In this document: positions 1 through 11,338 of the stretch, piece by piece
Layout: every line of letters begins with the position of its first letter
How positions within the stretch are numbered: position 1 is the first letter of the stretch
DNA from: Paraphysomonas bandaiensis
Lineage: Eukaryota > Chrysophyceae
Length of the DNA stretch: 64,000 nucleotides
Direction: 5' to 3'
NCBI GenBank assembly: GCA_965644295.1
Contig: CBFFRP010000259.1
Span: forward strand, 34,010-98,009
Position numbers and translations under genes: made by a program
Notes under the pieces: model-generated
What the model was told of the DNA's origin: nothing
Databases searched by the model: none
Seen by the model: the letters and a program-made list of their open reading frames with translations, nothing else

Positions 1-620
1 TATTATTGCTGAATCGAATGCAGCTGTAGCTGCGGATATATGGAGTGCCGATGACATTGCCGGGGCATTTACCTCTCCCGCAAGTGTAGTGTCTACTATT
101 TCTCCATCATCATCCGCGGCGAATGTAGTGCCTGTGACTTCTCCATCTACCTCTGGCCAGTTAACTGGGAGTCATATTATTGCTGAGTCGAATACAACAG
201 AAAGTGCAGACATATGCAGTTATGAAGGTATTGCTGGTATGTTCTTACGCCCTTCAATAGTAGATGACATCAGTGGGGAAGCTGTTGCGTCTTCATCTAC
301 CTCTGGTCAGTTACCTGGGAGCCCTATTATTGCTGAATCGAATACAGCTGTAGCTGCGGATATATGGAGTGCCGATGACATTGCCGGGGCATTTACCTCT
401 CCCGCAAGTGTAGTGTCTACTATTTCTCCATCATCATCCGCGGCGAATGTAGTGCCTGTGACTTCTCCATCTACCTCTGGCCAGTTAACTGGGAGTCATA
501 TTATTGCTGAGTCGAATACAACTGTAGCTGCAGATATATGGAGTGCCGATGACATTGCCGGGGCGTTTACTCCTCCCGCAAGTGTAGTGTCTACTATTTC
601 TCAAACATCATCCGCGGCCG
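1..620. repeat. in-frame coding repeats (324-bp unit plus partial copies)
   Basis: The segment from base 1 to about 200 recurs almost unchanged from base 325 (offset 324 = 108 codons). A third, shorter copy of the part encoding IIAESNTxVAADIWSADD starts near 499. All copies keep frame, so they lengthen the Ser/Thr-rich N-terminal region of the FYVE/ankyrin protein. More copies may lie left of the window. Confidence 0.8.
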
Positions 621-3037
621 TGGATATGCGGAACTCTGATGGATTTGCAGGGGCTTCCTCTCACCAATCAAATGGGGTTCCTAGATTTTCATCCTTACAA
701 ACAACAGAATCACAGCGCTTACGCTATTCCCCTCAGTCTTCCACCCTTGGACCTACTTCAGAAGATGCTGAAAGTGCAGTGGTATCTTCTTCGAATGCTG
801 TGAGTGCAACAGCAGGTGAATTATCTGATACCAGTGCCTCCAGAGAAGAGCGGATTACACCTGTTCGAGAATCCGTGCAAGAGCGACTACCTTCTCTGCC
901 TCGAATGCCACTTCAGCGCCCCACCAGCATCTCACGCTTACCAAGGGCGAGTGCTGTACAAGAAGATACCATGGATGATGACACAGTGCATGGCGAAGCT
1001 TATATGGCTGTCAGTGTCGATCCAGGAATCTCTACAGTGACTGATATATACATGCGAGATGAAACAGGAGGGTTATATGTTGCTGTCGCTGCACCACTGA
1101 CTGCAGTCGACAACTCAGAGCAGACGGATGTTCATGATAGCCCCCAGGTGGAAGCCACTGATCCTAGAGAGGCCAACCGCCGTCGTACTGTATGGGCACG
1201 ACTGTACGGCGAAGAGCAAGCAAGTTGGCGGTCCAGGAATGGAGAGAGGGGCGTAAAGCGTCGCGTTTTTCTACCGTTTAATATTGTTGAACATGAAGGA
1301 AAATTTCAGCCGATAGTAACATTGAGACAGCCAAAGCTTGGTGTTAACGACGGGCCGCAGCACAACAGACCTTCTACATTGCCCTTATCTGCATCAAATA
1401 CTCGCGAGCTGGCTATGCGACATGCTGAAGTGAATACCCCTCCCATGTGGGCAGGGGGAAATGACCCAAAAGAATGTGTGATCTGCCTACATTCTGCCGG
1501 ATTATTCTATAAAATTCACCACTGTAGAAACTGTGGCTATTATGTGTGTAATAAATGCTCGAGAAAGGATTGGCCAGCCACCATGCTGCCGCGTACATAC
1601 GTTCCGTATAAAGAAAACGTTGTCCGCGTCTGTGATTCCTGTGCTTACCTCCAGGAGGGTTTTGTGGATGCACTACGGAGTGGAAATGTAACAGTTGCTA
1701 TGGCATTTTTCTCTACCGGCAATGTCAATCTCCACTGCCCCATGACTATATACAAGTCCGAGGAGTATCCTCTACATAGTGCAGTACAGGGTGGTAACAT
1801 ATATCTTGTTCGCTGGCTGCTAGAGGAAAGAAAGTGTAGTCTACGCGGTCCGGACGGCGAGCCACTCAGAACTACTGAAGGCCTCACCCCGTTCGCTTTG
1901 GCAGCCTATTACGGGCATGCTGACATTATGGAATACCTTGTTCGGAGTCACGGATGCAAGGTGACAGAGATCAAGGACTCCAGTGTTATGGCGAGAGGAC
2001 TGCACGCTGCTCTGAGGGTAATAATTAACTATTATTTTCTATGTATGATTTAATGAGTACATGCAAGGCACCTGGCGATCTTCCTGCCACAACTGCACGG
2101 TCATCGTTCTTTCGTGGTCGACGTGCTGTCCCTTCTGAGTTGGAGCAGGTTGAGGCACCACCGGAAAGGGATAGCGCTCCTTCGAACATGCGCCCGGTTC
2201 CCGCACAACTAGCTACAGGGAACAGAAATATGTCACATATTCCTTCCACCATTGCCGCACATGTCTCCACTCCTAGCTTGCGTGAGGTACGTTTACTTCA
2301 CTGATTCATAAGTAATGTTGACTGTTTTCGTTATCTTTATATTACAGCCTACGTATAGACCGAAGTTAGCTCAAGGGAAGCGCCGTACAATAAACCCGAA
2401 TGCTCTACATATATCTCGTATGTCGGTTGAACAGTCTTGTCAGGAGCTACGCAACTCTGACGCTCCACTGACAAGCGAAATTCTCCAAGAAGCTAGGCAG
2501 AGCAGAACATCCAATGCAGAGGATACAGAATCAACTCGCATAAGCCACACTATAACCCAGCCTTATACAGACGATGATGTTATACCTGTGACTGCAGATA
2601 TGTCATCCAGGTACAGAGAGTTCGCTAGTCCACTTCGTGAGTCCGAAGTAGCTGCAGACACGATAGATCAGCGTATACCTGTGACGAGAACGCTAGCCCA
2701 TGATATGACTGGTGAACGAGAGACACGAGGCGGAAACCGAATCAACCGTATTGCGTCACCAGTTGAAGACGATGATATCAGCGTAGATACATCTATTGCA
2801 TCTTATTATGGTAAGAGCTCACCTGTTTGTTGTAAAATTTGTTTTTGGGTTGATTTTTTATGTGATAATAATCTATGTATAGAAACAGAGAGCGTGAACA
2901 CAATTGAGCGAGCGAACCAGCGCAATTTCATTAGAGAGCAGACGTTGGCGAGAATAGAATCAGACGAGAGAGAAGTACAGGATGTGCTGTCTAGAGCAAA
3001 CTCAGGGCGTTTACCGCGGAACGTTCGACGGAGGTAG
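2..3037 (+). CDS. FYVE zinc-finger / ankyrin-repeat protein, 3' part (5' end outside window)
   Basis: The reading frame is open from base 2, so the start lies upstream; the GTG at 89 is not a credible eukaryotic start. Proposed exons are 2-2017, 2068-2286, 2348-2810 and 2883-3037, with GT-AG introns of 50, 61 and 72 nt that keep frame. The N-terminal half is low-complexity and repeated (a 324-bp unit at 1-200 recurs at 325-523, with a shorter copy near 499). At about nt 1470-1650 there is a FYVE-type zinc finger: CxxC pairs around the basic core HHCRNCGYYVCNKC, then RVCDSC. FYVE domains usually bind phosphatidylinositol 3-phosphate on endosomes. Two ankyrin-like repeats follow (PLHSAVQGGNIYLVRWLLE; GLTPFALAAYYGHADIMEYL). 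The C-terminal part is Ser/Thr/Arg-rich without a recognised domain. A role at endosomal membranes is inferred from the domain only. Confidence 0.75.
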
Positions 3038-3672
3038 TGATGTTTGAGCGTCGTGGATTGTTATAAATTACTTTATGACCTGTCTGTGTATAATATCTAC
3101 AGCATACTATAAGTATTCGTTGTCAACTTATCCATTTTATACCAACCTAAAACGTAATACACGGGAACTTTGTTCGCACTGTAGCAGCTATGTTATTGCA
3201 AATGATACGTCTATATGGCTTATGTGCTTATTTCTATCTTACTAGAGATATATTATTGAGCCTAGTCTTACTATAGGATTGAATTCGGCAAAATATTTAA
3301 GCAATGTTTAAATTTTTCATTAAAAGCCTAGTTAGTAGTGAATATCTTACTATTAGCACTAGGAAAAAATTAATTAACTAGTGCTAACCTCTGATATCCA
3401 ACAAATTTTACATTTTTTAACGCTATGAAAGCTGCATGTGCGTCACCGCAAGCACCAAGATGCAACTACTTTCGCTCTATTACTCAAAGCAAACGCAGCG
3501 AGCAAGAAGAATGTTCCCTCCACAAATGCAGACTTGTACCTTTTCGTGGTGTTCTGGGTTCTGGGTGATAAGTACTGGAGATTGTGTAGAGACGTCATTG
3601 AGCCCAGATGAAAAACAGTCATTCGGGAGTGGCCCCCCCTCAATGGCACCCGGCGTTTGGGCTACCTGCTGA

Positions 3673-4763
3673 GGGAAATATTATTCAACCTAGTCAAATT
3701 GGTTGAATTACCTAGTCACGCTATTTTTGGTGGAATAACCTAGTCAAAGTAATAAATGACTCAACCTAGTCAACTTTGGTATTCAACCTAGTCGTTCTTA
3801 TATCCATTGATTACACACTGTGACTGTCTAAGATACCATCTCACACCACACAATATATTAGTGGCTTACAGAGCATCACAACAAACACTCAAACATAACA
3901 ATAAGCTCATATATACATATCTACATAACACAGATGTACGTGTATGTCTATCTAGCCTATCTGTAGCATGTATGCATATAGCGATGGGTCCCTGTGAGTG
4001 TTATGGGGAGGAGGGTGCATGAAGCTGTGGGCATAACTCACTCTATGATCCGCAGGACATCTTGAGATCTTCATATGCTGGGAGTGATGGCGCTCATCTT
4101 CCTTCACTTCAGCACTGAATGAATGACTTCGATTGCTGCATTGGCTTTCAGGGGTGCATAAATCTCCCTATTTTTAGTCCAACGGAAAAAAAAGGAGGTT
4201 TTCAGGGAACAAACTTCTAAAAGCAGCATCATTGAAGTGGACTGTAGAGCAGCATCAGAACATCAGCATCATGAGTGTGTCATCAGTCTTACAGCATCAT
4301 GAGTGTGTCATCAGTCTTACAGCATCATGAGTGTGTCATCAGTCTTACAGCATCATGAGTGTGTCATCAGTCTTACAGCATCATGAGTGTGTCGTCAGTC
4401 TTACGGCATCATGAGTGTGTCATCAGTCTTACAGCATCATGAGTGTGTCATCAGTCTTACAGCATCATGAGTGTGTCATCAGTCTTACGGCATCATGAGT
4501 GTGTCATCAGTCTTACAGCATTGCATGTGTACAATAGATGCATTTGCATTAATTGATGGCTAGAGTATGCTCCCATGTTTGAGTAGAAGTTATTATTTTT
4601 GACTAGGTGAATACCTTAAAACACCTAGTCAACCTAGTCATTGTAAACTGAAAATATGAATTATTAAATGACTAGGTTTTTCACCTACTTGACTAGGTTT
4701 TTACACCAATTTTGGTGTGACTAGGTAGTTCAACCATTTTGACTAGGTTGAATAATACATCCC
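3673..4763. mobile_element. non-autonomous TIR DNA transposon, Mutator-like (MULE) by 9-bp TSD
   Basis: Both ends begin GGGA and read inward as a roughly 60-bp terminal inverted repeat: the left end at 3673-3732 matches the reverse complement of 4704-4763 with few mismatches. The element is flanked by a perfect 9-bp duplication, acctgctga, at 3664-3672 and 4764-4772. Sub-terminal copies of 'cctagtcaa' repeat at both ends. The interior holds a 28-bp tandem array and no transposase frame. A 9-bp duplication fits Mutator-like elements, though Merlin-type (8-9 bp) cannot be excluded. It sits inside an older repeat, and one end (3673-3900) is nearly identical to 38462-38689 in inverted orientation. 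Confidence 0.85.
4262..4525. repeat. 28-bp tandem array (about 9 units)
   Basis: The unit 'cagcatcatgagtgtgtcat' + 'cagtctta' repeats about nine times with only a-to-g changes. It lies inside the TIR transposon, where internal minisatellites are common in non-autonomous elements. Confidence 0.9.
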
Positions 4764-5435
4764 ACCTGCTGAAGTCAAGCGTCTGGGCTGTTCACCTTAA
4801 GGAGTCAAAAATTTTGAAGTCAGCAGTCAGCAGATGTCAGGTATATCAAGTGCGGTCGCTTTGAGTGATAGAGCGAAAGTGGTTACAAGTTGGTGCCTGC
4901 GATGACGCACATAGCGTTAAGAATGTTAAATTGTAAATGTAGTAGATAGTTAAATTGTTTTGCTACATTAGTTCTGACCCTTACATACCTATTGCTAACA
5001 ATCAGACCTTCACTACTGGACTACTGGGACTAGTTATATTGTCACTATAAACACCTGGTCAATTTTGTTGTTGAATAAACAAGGTTTTGTGTATAATTGA
5101 CACTCTGGAAGTAGTTTATAAAAAAATATTTGTCAATGTTTTAAATAGTAACAGGTGAATAAAACAATGTTTCTTCGCGTGTCAGTTATACATCACACTT
5201 GAACAGACATAGTTAGTTATTAGTTACATGTAAAAGCATAAACGTTTTAAAATGTATATTGTACAAAGCACAAATGCCAATAATTAATCGTAATGATTGA
5301 GATGTCTACATACCTTGGGGCTACAACAAGCATTCAGATAAACGAAATGTATATTTAATGAACAAAATACATCCACAGCACCCCGACATATATTTAGCCA
5401 CATGCTGCAATCTATCAACAGCAGGAGCTCCAAAA

Positions 5436-7523
5436 CTACTCCACGGTGTTGTTGACCAGATCAGCGACACCAAGTCCAATTGCCATACACGTGGCGGCAA
5501 TAGGTGCGCTCGGTATTGATGGAAACACACTGGCGTCCGCAATACGCAGCTTCTCTGCTCCACTCACTCGCAAATATACATCTACAACCCCTTTGGAGTT
5601 CTGCGACGATGAATTCGACATGTCAGTTGATAGGGCAGACTCAGTTTTATCAACTTCATCAGATGAACATGTCATGCGACAGGTTCCACAAAAGTGAAAG
5701 TATGTGGTTAAGAATAGCTTATAGTACAACTGAAACAATGACCCGGAGATAGCATAACCAAATAGCGGACCAGGAAGAAGCTCAGTATACCAAAGCCCGG
5801 AGGTAGACGCGACGTTCACACTGCGACGGGCAGCCGCAAGTCCGCATTTGGTAATCTCCATATCGCATTTACTCAATCCATAATTCAGATCTGCAGAAAA
5901 TTAGATACAAAAGTGGATAGGGACTCAGGCACGCACCAATAACCACAGGATCGACATGCTTGCGGAACCGAGAGTGTACATTCGATGACACTCTGCCTTG
6001 TATTTGCGGCTGCACATTACATACCAGAACTGCTAGTACCATCGAAAGTAGTTGCTGGACCAAACTTATGTGTGATATAAACTAAATACAAAAACCAACA
6101 AAACTACATTAGACTCAAGCACAGGTGGTGACATCGAATCCTACATATATAATGGAAAAGAAAAACGGCCTCACGTAGTACGAGTAAAAATTGAATTTCT
6201 CTAAACGTGGTAACACCATCTCAGCAATCAGTCCAGGTAGCACTCGACCATCGACATAGACAAGTTGAATACTGCTAACATGGTAAAGAAAAAATACTTA
6301 TGTAACATAACGCAAGTGACCTGGGAGGTGTTGAAGAGTTAGCAGGGACAGGATCCCCTTTGCAGTCTAGGTTTACCCAGCCATGAATGCCATTAGAAGG
6401 TAGACTACTTTCACTCACTACATGCGGCAAATTCCGCCAGCTTCCGAAAGTAATGAAGGGTAAGACAGTATGATCCATAAGCCGCTTCCCAATCTCCGAC
6501 AGAGGAATTTTTTTCGAATACTCGACAGCCTCCTCGGTTCGTACGTGAAGCTGAATTCCCTGCGCAATGATGGTGTCACAGTGAGAGATATCATTGTCTC
6601 CATCATCCTGTAGCAACTGGCCCTGCGTGCAGAAACACGGTTCTTGAGTGACACCTGGATCTATACTTTCAGGTGGAAGGACAATGGAATGTCTGAGGAT
6701 AGACGGCGAACCCCATACACCACTACAGAGTATCACCTCGCCACCGTTCTCAGTACGCAACAAGACCCGCTTTCCCCTAGAGTCCGTCATATACACTCCG
6801 ATTGCTACAAGATGAGAGTCCTCTGTCGTTCCATACTGCTCTAGCAATACTCCATGAACAGTGGTGTTTGCTAGAACTCGTAGTGTGCGAGCAGATATTA
6901 GTGGTGACAGTAAATCTCCCAAGCGAGTGCGGGTGCCAGCAGTAGTGGTGGTATAATAACTCGAATGTAATGCACCGTCATCCCATACACCTTGCGAATC
7001 GCACTCATTAACAACAGATGATTGTACAGCAGCCTCGACAACACCACTTCTAGAAGTTTTAACAGGTTCCACAATACTTTTAACTCTCGAGAATAGCCTA
7101 TACGAATACGATCACCAACGAAGCATATATTCAAATATAACTTTACTTTTCCATCCGCATCGAATTCCACTCCTCTGGCCAGTATCTGTCGAATACAGCT
7201 CTGTGTCCCGGGTTCCATATCATGGCATTGATGTTAGTTGAGCCTCCGATGCCGGTGCCCGCCGGACACAATATGCTCCGGCCCAACAGCCCCTCTTGAG
7301 CCACACATACCCTCCTGATCGCCTCACAGTCCTTCACCCATGCTGCGCCCCATCTTAATGGATCAATGGAGTCATGATGTGTGTTGGCTTGAAGAGATCC
7401 AGCTTCCAATAGATAGATATCAGATGTTTTGCTTAGTTCATGAGCACAGAGGATACCGGCCGCTCCTGCGCCTACGATGATGTGTACAGGGCGTTTGAAT
7501 CCGGATATAGAGTTGTGTTCCAT
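5436..7523 (-). CDS. GMC-family FAD-dependent oxidoreductase, five exons
   Basis: Exons on the minus strand: 7523-7147, 7097-6321, 6274-6145 (acceptor could be 6271), 6081-5937 and 5890-5436, with introns of 49, 46, 63 and 46 nt. They join to 1,884 nt, 627 residues. The N-terminus has the FAD-binding glycine motif VGAGAAGILCAHEL with an acidic residue about 20 positions later, then the GMC signature GGSTNINAMIWNPGH. The last exon has the conserved HFCGTCRM around the active-site histidine and the C-terminal block LRVSGAEKLRIADASVFPSI. GMC enzymes oxidise alcohols (choline, glucose, fatty alcohols) with FAD; the substrate cannot be told here. A Ser-rich insert of about 30 residues follows the histidine motif. 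No clear signal peptide. The ATG at 7523 is the first in frame just before the dinucleotide-binding motif. Confidence 0.88.
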
Positions 7524-7559
7524 GTCAATGGATTACTGGAGATGGAGAGTAGGAGTGAT

Positions 7560-7975
7560 GGTTAGTTGATGTTACTTGTATATATATGTATGTATGTATG
7601 TGTGTGTGTATGTGTGCTGCTGCATACAGATGTACAGTATATGCAGTATATATCCACTAACGAAGAGATGAAGTCACAGTCCAGATTGAAACACTTTCAC
7701 TTCAATTCAATAAGCACTTGCAATAATGCAGTTGGGTTTTCTTCAAGTGGCCCTCTACGTATATGTATGCATGTATGTATGTATGTATGTAGGTATGTAT
7801 GTAGGTATGTATGTATGTATGTATGTATGTATGTATGTATGTATGTATGTATGTATGTAGGTATGTATGTATGTATGTATGTATGTATGTATGTATGTAT
7901 GTATGTATGTATGTATGTATGTATGTAGGTATGTATGTATGTATGTATGCATGCATGTAGGTATGTGGATTGTAC
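7560..7975. repeat. (GTAT)n microsatellite in a divergent promoter region
   Basis: Imperfect GTAT/ATGT repeats, densest at 7755-7965 with occasional 'gtag' variants, lie between the divergent starts of the GMC gene (7523, minus) and the Ser/Arg-rich gene (8194, plus). Long open frames here (MYVC or HTYI repeats) are artefacts of a 4-bp period. Confidence 0.95.
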
Positions 7976-8193
7976 ACAGGTACAGAGTGAAGTATGTGTG
8001 AAGGTTCCATTGGATGGTACATATGGAGCACTGAAGTGAGAATATCTCCGCACAGTATTACCTCACCTCAGTACACTGGTACACCGTACAGTACAGTGTG
8101 AAGTGGAAGAGAACAGTGTCTACATAGCAAACAATCTCCTCATCATGCTACCATACAGACATACGTACACATATACATGATAGTGACAGCACT

Positions 8194-10896
8194 ATGAGCC
8201 ATATTCCTCACTTGCCTAGCTCAGATACAAAGCCCAGACGACACCACCCTCGTCTACACCTCCCAGAGGCCTCTATACCAGTCAACAGAAGCCTTCCATC
8301 TTTATTACAACGATCATCTAGTGGTCATATACGAGATGATCCATCAGACAGAGATAGAGATACACAGCAACTGATAGAGGGGGTTGGTGATGGAGATAAC
8401 ACACATATATCGAGTGGTCCTGCTGCTGATGGTCCTGTCGATGTGGTGTGTCCATCGCATGACTCCTCCAACACACGATCACAAACAACAGCTGAACGAT
8501 CTGAAGTCTCATCTGACACTGCTGCTGCCACACACAGCGAGGGAAAACGCAATGAAGGGACAACTTCTAATACCGCTCATCACGCCTCAGTGGAACAGTC
8601 AACTTCAACTCCATCTGGCGTAGGTAGTTGTATGCAAAACACATCGAATCGTACATCGACCTCATGCAGACCGGCACATTCTTTTATTAAGCAAGAACCA
8701 CTTAATAGGGCTCCGGATTTCACTGTACCTGCGGCGGTCGAAAACCGGCAATCATGTCACACTGATGCTAGGTCGCATTCTGGTGAGGCCCAAGTCAGGA
8801 AGGGGGGAGATATTCAAAGCTCTGAGCCGGTACGTGGGCCTTATAGTGTAGGAATATCCCGTACTCAGGAGCGGACACTCTCTGGCTCCCAAGGAAATGG
8901 TACATCATATAGCAGAACGAGGTTCTTTGGTTGCAGGTCATCACCATACGGAGATAAGAGTTCTGATAATCAGTCACGAGTTTCTAATAGTTCATATCGC
9001 ACATCAGTGGAACAGTCAACTTCAACTCCTTCTGGCGTAGGTAGTTGTATGCAAAACACATCGAATCGTACATCGACCTCATGCAGACCGGCACATTCTT
9101 TTATTAAGCAAGAACCACTTAATAGGGCTCCGGATTTCACTGTACCTGCGGCGGTCGAAAACCGGCAATCATGTCAAACTGATGCTAGGTCGCATTCTGG
9201 TGAGGCCCAAGTCAGGAAGGGGGGAGATATTCAAAGCTCTGAGCCGGTACGTGGGCCTTATAGTGTAGGAATATCCCGTACTCAGGAGCGGACACTCTCT
9301 GGCTCCCAAGGAAATGGTACATCATATAGCAGAACGAGGTTCTTTGGTTGCAGGTCATCACCATACGGAGATAAGAGTTCTGATAATCAGTCACGAGTTT
9401 CTAATAGTTCATATCGCGCCTCTGGAGAGAAATCTTCTCCGGATTGCACTGTACCTGCGGCGCTAGACAACAGGCAATTATATCAAACTGGTGCTAGGTC
9501 GCATACTGGTGAGGACCAAGGCTGGAATGAGGCAGGATATCCAACAAAGTTTTGTGGTGATAGCTTAGCACCATACGAATATAAGACATCTAACTTTAAG
9601 CCGCGGACTACGAGTAGTGATTTTAAGCGTCATGTGATGTCTACAAAACAAGAATTTGATTCGCGTGATGTGAATAGGAGGTCGCGTAGCCGTGAACGAT
9701 CATACTTCCGCATTCGAGGTCATACAGACGATTCTAACGATTCGCGTGATGTGAATAGGAGGCCGCGTAGCCGTGAACGATCACACTTCCGCACTCGAGG
9801 TCATACAAATGATTCTCATGACAGGAAGTATTCTTATCGCGACGAATATGTGCCTTGCCGAGATAAGCCTGCTGACTGCCACTCAATAGATTATCGGAAC
9901 AGGAGAGCCCCACTCTCTAATAGAGCCGCCAGTGTGAAAAAGGTGGAGCTTTCGCCACGAACTACCATGGAGGCACAGACGGAAGCCAATAAGGATAATG
10001 ATGTACAGTTGTCGACCACTAACACTGTTGCCACTGTTCCGAATGACGAATCACAGGCAGCGCAGAATACTAGTATCCAGTCGATCGGGGTCGACTTAAA
10101 AGTACCCGCTACAGATGAAACACAGTACCCAACTACCGGGTTTACAAGTGAACACCTGCAGATCACAAGTAGTTTAGACAAAGGGGAAGATAAACAGTCG
10201 AAACCCACTGCTGTTGCCGAATCCCAAGCACTGACCACTGCGAGTGCTGATTCCCATCTTCAGCCCCCTAGAACTTGTCGTTATCGTCCTCAGATGCATA
10301 GTAGAGTTGCGGCTTCACTCCCTTCGGAAGACGAGAATAATGATCGTTGTGGTTCAGCGTCCTCAGATCTTACCCATGACTCCTCTAAAGGTGAAACCTT
10401 GGTTGAGTTTAGCTTCCCGGAAGATACCCTTCGGAAAAATTTCTCACAATTCCTTAAAACATTCGATGGAGTTGTAAGGTTTACATTTCATCGTCAGAAA
10501 CGAAAGGCAGATGTATATATGATAGATTACCCCAGTGCGAAGAATGTCGTCAGCTACTTTGATTCCCCTTTCATTCTTCCCAAAAACAATTATGAGGTCC
10601 GCATCATAGATGATCAACGCCAGGGTCGACCGAACTCTGGTCGTGCGAAAAGAAATAGCCCAGTTAATAGTAGCGACTGTAGCAATAAACGAAGTTATGA
10701 TAGTACACGTAAATATTGTGAGGGCGCGGAGTCATGTTCCGTTAGTTTTGACCAACAGCTGAAGAGACACTGCGCGAGAGATTTAAGAAGTGATGCCAAT
10801 GCAAAGACGAGTAGACCTCCTGGAAGCAGTGAGTTTTTAGATTTAGTTCTCTGTGAATACCTTGCAAATAGTACTGTTGAAACGACACTATGCTAA
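8194..10896 (+). CDS. Ser/Arg-rich protein with internal duplication and possible RRM-like C-terminal domain
   Basis: A single open frame of 900 codons starts with ATG and is rich in Ser, Arg, Thr and Gln. Codons about 132-409 consist of two near-identical 139-residue units (417-bp DNA repeats). Then come two 27-residue units with DSRDVNRRxRSRERS, which resemble RS-type segments of splicing factors. Near the C-terminus, about residues 731-800 (LVEFSFPEDTLRKNFSQFLK onward, ending NNYEVRIID) have the length and alternating hydrophobic pattern of an RNA-recognition-motif fold; this is inference, since RNP motifs are weak. A canonical donor (gtgagt at 10829) and an acceptor at 10871 would splice out 43 nt and replace the last residues with a short different tail. 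A nuclear RNA-related role is plausible but unproven. Confidence 0.65.
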   Translation: MSHIPHLPSSDTKPRRHHPRLHLPEASIPVNRSLPSLLQRSSSGHIRDDPSDRDRDTQQLIEGVGDGDNTHISSGPAADGPVDVVCPSHDSSNTRSQTTAERSEVSSDTAAATHSEGKRNEGTTSNTAHHASVEQSTSTPSGVGSCMQNTSNRTSTSCRPAHSFIKQEPLNRAPDFTVPAAVENRQSCHTDARSHSGEAQVRKGGDIQSSEPVRGPYSVGISRTQERTLSGSQGNGTSYSRTRFFGCRSSPYGDKSSDNQSRVSNSSYRTSVEQSTSTPSGVGSCMQNTSNRTSTSCRPAHSFIKQEPLNRAPDFTVPAAVENRQSCQTDARSHSGEAQVRKGGDIQSSEPVRGPYSVGISRTQERTLSGSQGNGTSYSRTRFFGCRSSPYGDKSSDNQSRVSNSSYRASGEKSSPDCTVPAALDNRQLYQTGARSHTGEDQGWNEAGYPTKFCGDSLAPYEYKTSNFKPRTTSSDFKRHVMSTKQEFDSRDVNRRSRSRERSYFRIRGHTDDSNDSRDVNRRPRSRERSHFRTRGHTNDSHDRKYSYRDEYVPCRDKPADCHSIDYRNRRAPLSNRAASVKKVELSPRTTMEAQTEANKDNDVQLSTTNTVATVPNDESQAAQNTSIQSIGVDLKVPATDETQYPTTGFTSEHLQITSSLDKGEDKQSKPTAVAESQALTTASADSHLQPPRTCRYRPQMHSRVAASLPSEDENNDRCGSASSDLTHDSSKGETLVEFSFPEDTLRKNFSQFLKTFDGVVRFTFHRQKRKADVYMIDYPSAKNVVSYFDSPFILPKNNYEVRIIDDQRQGRPNSGRAKRNSPVNSSDCSNKRSYDSTRKYCEGAESCSVSFDQQLKRHCARDLRSDANAKTSRPPGSSEFLDLVLCEYLANSTVETTLC
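8587..9420. repeat. 417-bp tandem duplication in coding sequence
   Basis: Copy 1 (8587-9003) and copy 2 (9004-9420) start with 'tcagtggaacagtcaac' and differ by only a few substitutions. The unit is a multiple of three, so the frame is kept. The near-identity suggests a recent duplication or ongoing gene conversion. Confidence 0.95.
9658..9819. repeat. 81-bp tandem duplication (RS-rich)
   Basis: Two 81-bp units begin 'gattcgcgtgatgtgaatag' at 9658 and 9739 and encode DSRDVNRRxRSRERSxFRxR. They differ at a few positions. Confidence 0.9.
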
Positions 10897-11338
10897 CTAA
10901 TATATAGCTATTTCATGTGCAAAGTACATAGACACATAGACAAAGGTGGCGATGTCATCGATACTGTACTGTGATACTGTACGGTGTGGTATATTAAGTA
11001 AACTTTAATGAGGAATCGTTACATAATGAAAAGTTGATGAAGGATGGATAAAGCCTTATAAGTGCTTTAATTTTCGCTGCGGAATATGCACTATATTAGA
11101 ACACAGTACCATATGATTCATCCGAAGTAAAATGAATTCAAGAGACAGCAAGCAGACAACACTCACTCTAATTAAATTATTTTTATTACTCTTGCCACAT
11201 GAAGTGATTTCTCTTGATTAATCCGAGTAATGAAATCAACACCACGTCTGAATTTCGCGACTGTAGTGCCTTATGTCGCGTGTTTGCAATTTCAGAAGGA
11301 TAGAAGCACATTAAAGAAAAAGGGTAGAAGACTATTAG
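10897..11338. other. convergent intergenic region, nothing recognised
   Basis: AT-rich sequence between the 3' ends of the Ser/Arg-rich gene and the FG-GAP gene. I see no repeat, RNA or coding signal. Confidence 0.5.

Larger units (their letters stand above)
3330..5010. repeat. old dispersed element, interrupted by the TIR transposon at 3673-4763
   Basis: The flanks of the TIR element (about 3330-3672 and 4773-5010) resemble two other places in the window (24650-24960 and 25010-25530). Shared words include 'ccttttcgtggtgttctggg', 'gctacctgctgaagtcaagc' and 'gtgcttgcggtgacgcac'. Its ends are inverted copies of each other: the reverse complement of about 3420-3485 aligns with 4858-4920. This suggests an older TIR-type element that was later hit by the nested insertion. 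No intact coding frame is visible. Confidence 0.55.

Noticed and set aside
89-2053. GTG at 89 as start of the FYVE/ankyrin protein
   Set aside because: GTG is not a usual eukaryotic start and the frame is open to base 2 with the same repeat; the gene begins outside the window.
4262-4525. 28-bp array as a CRISPR
   Set aside because: Units are contiguous without unique spacers, inside a eukaryotic transposon; it is a minisatellite.
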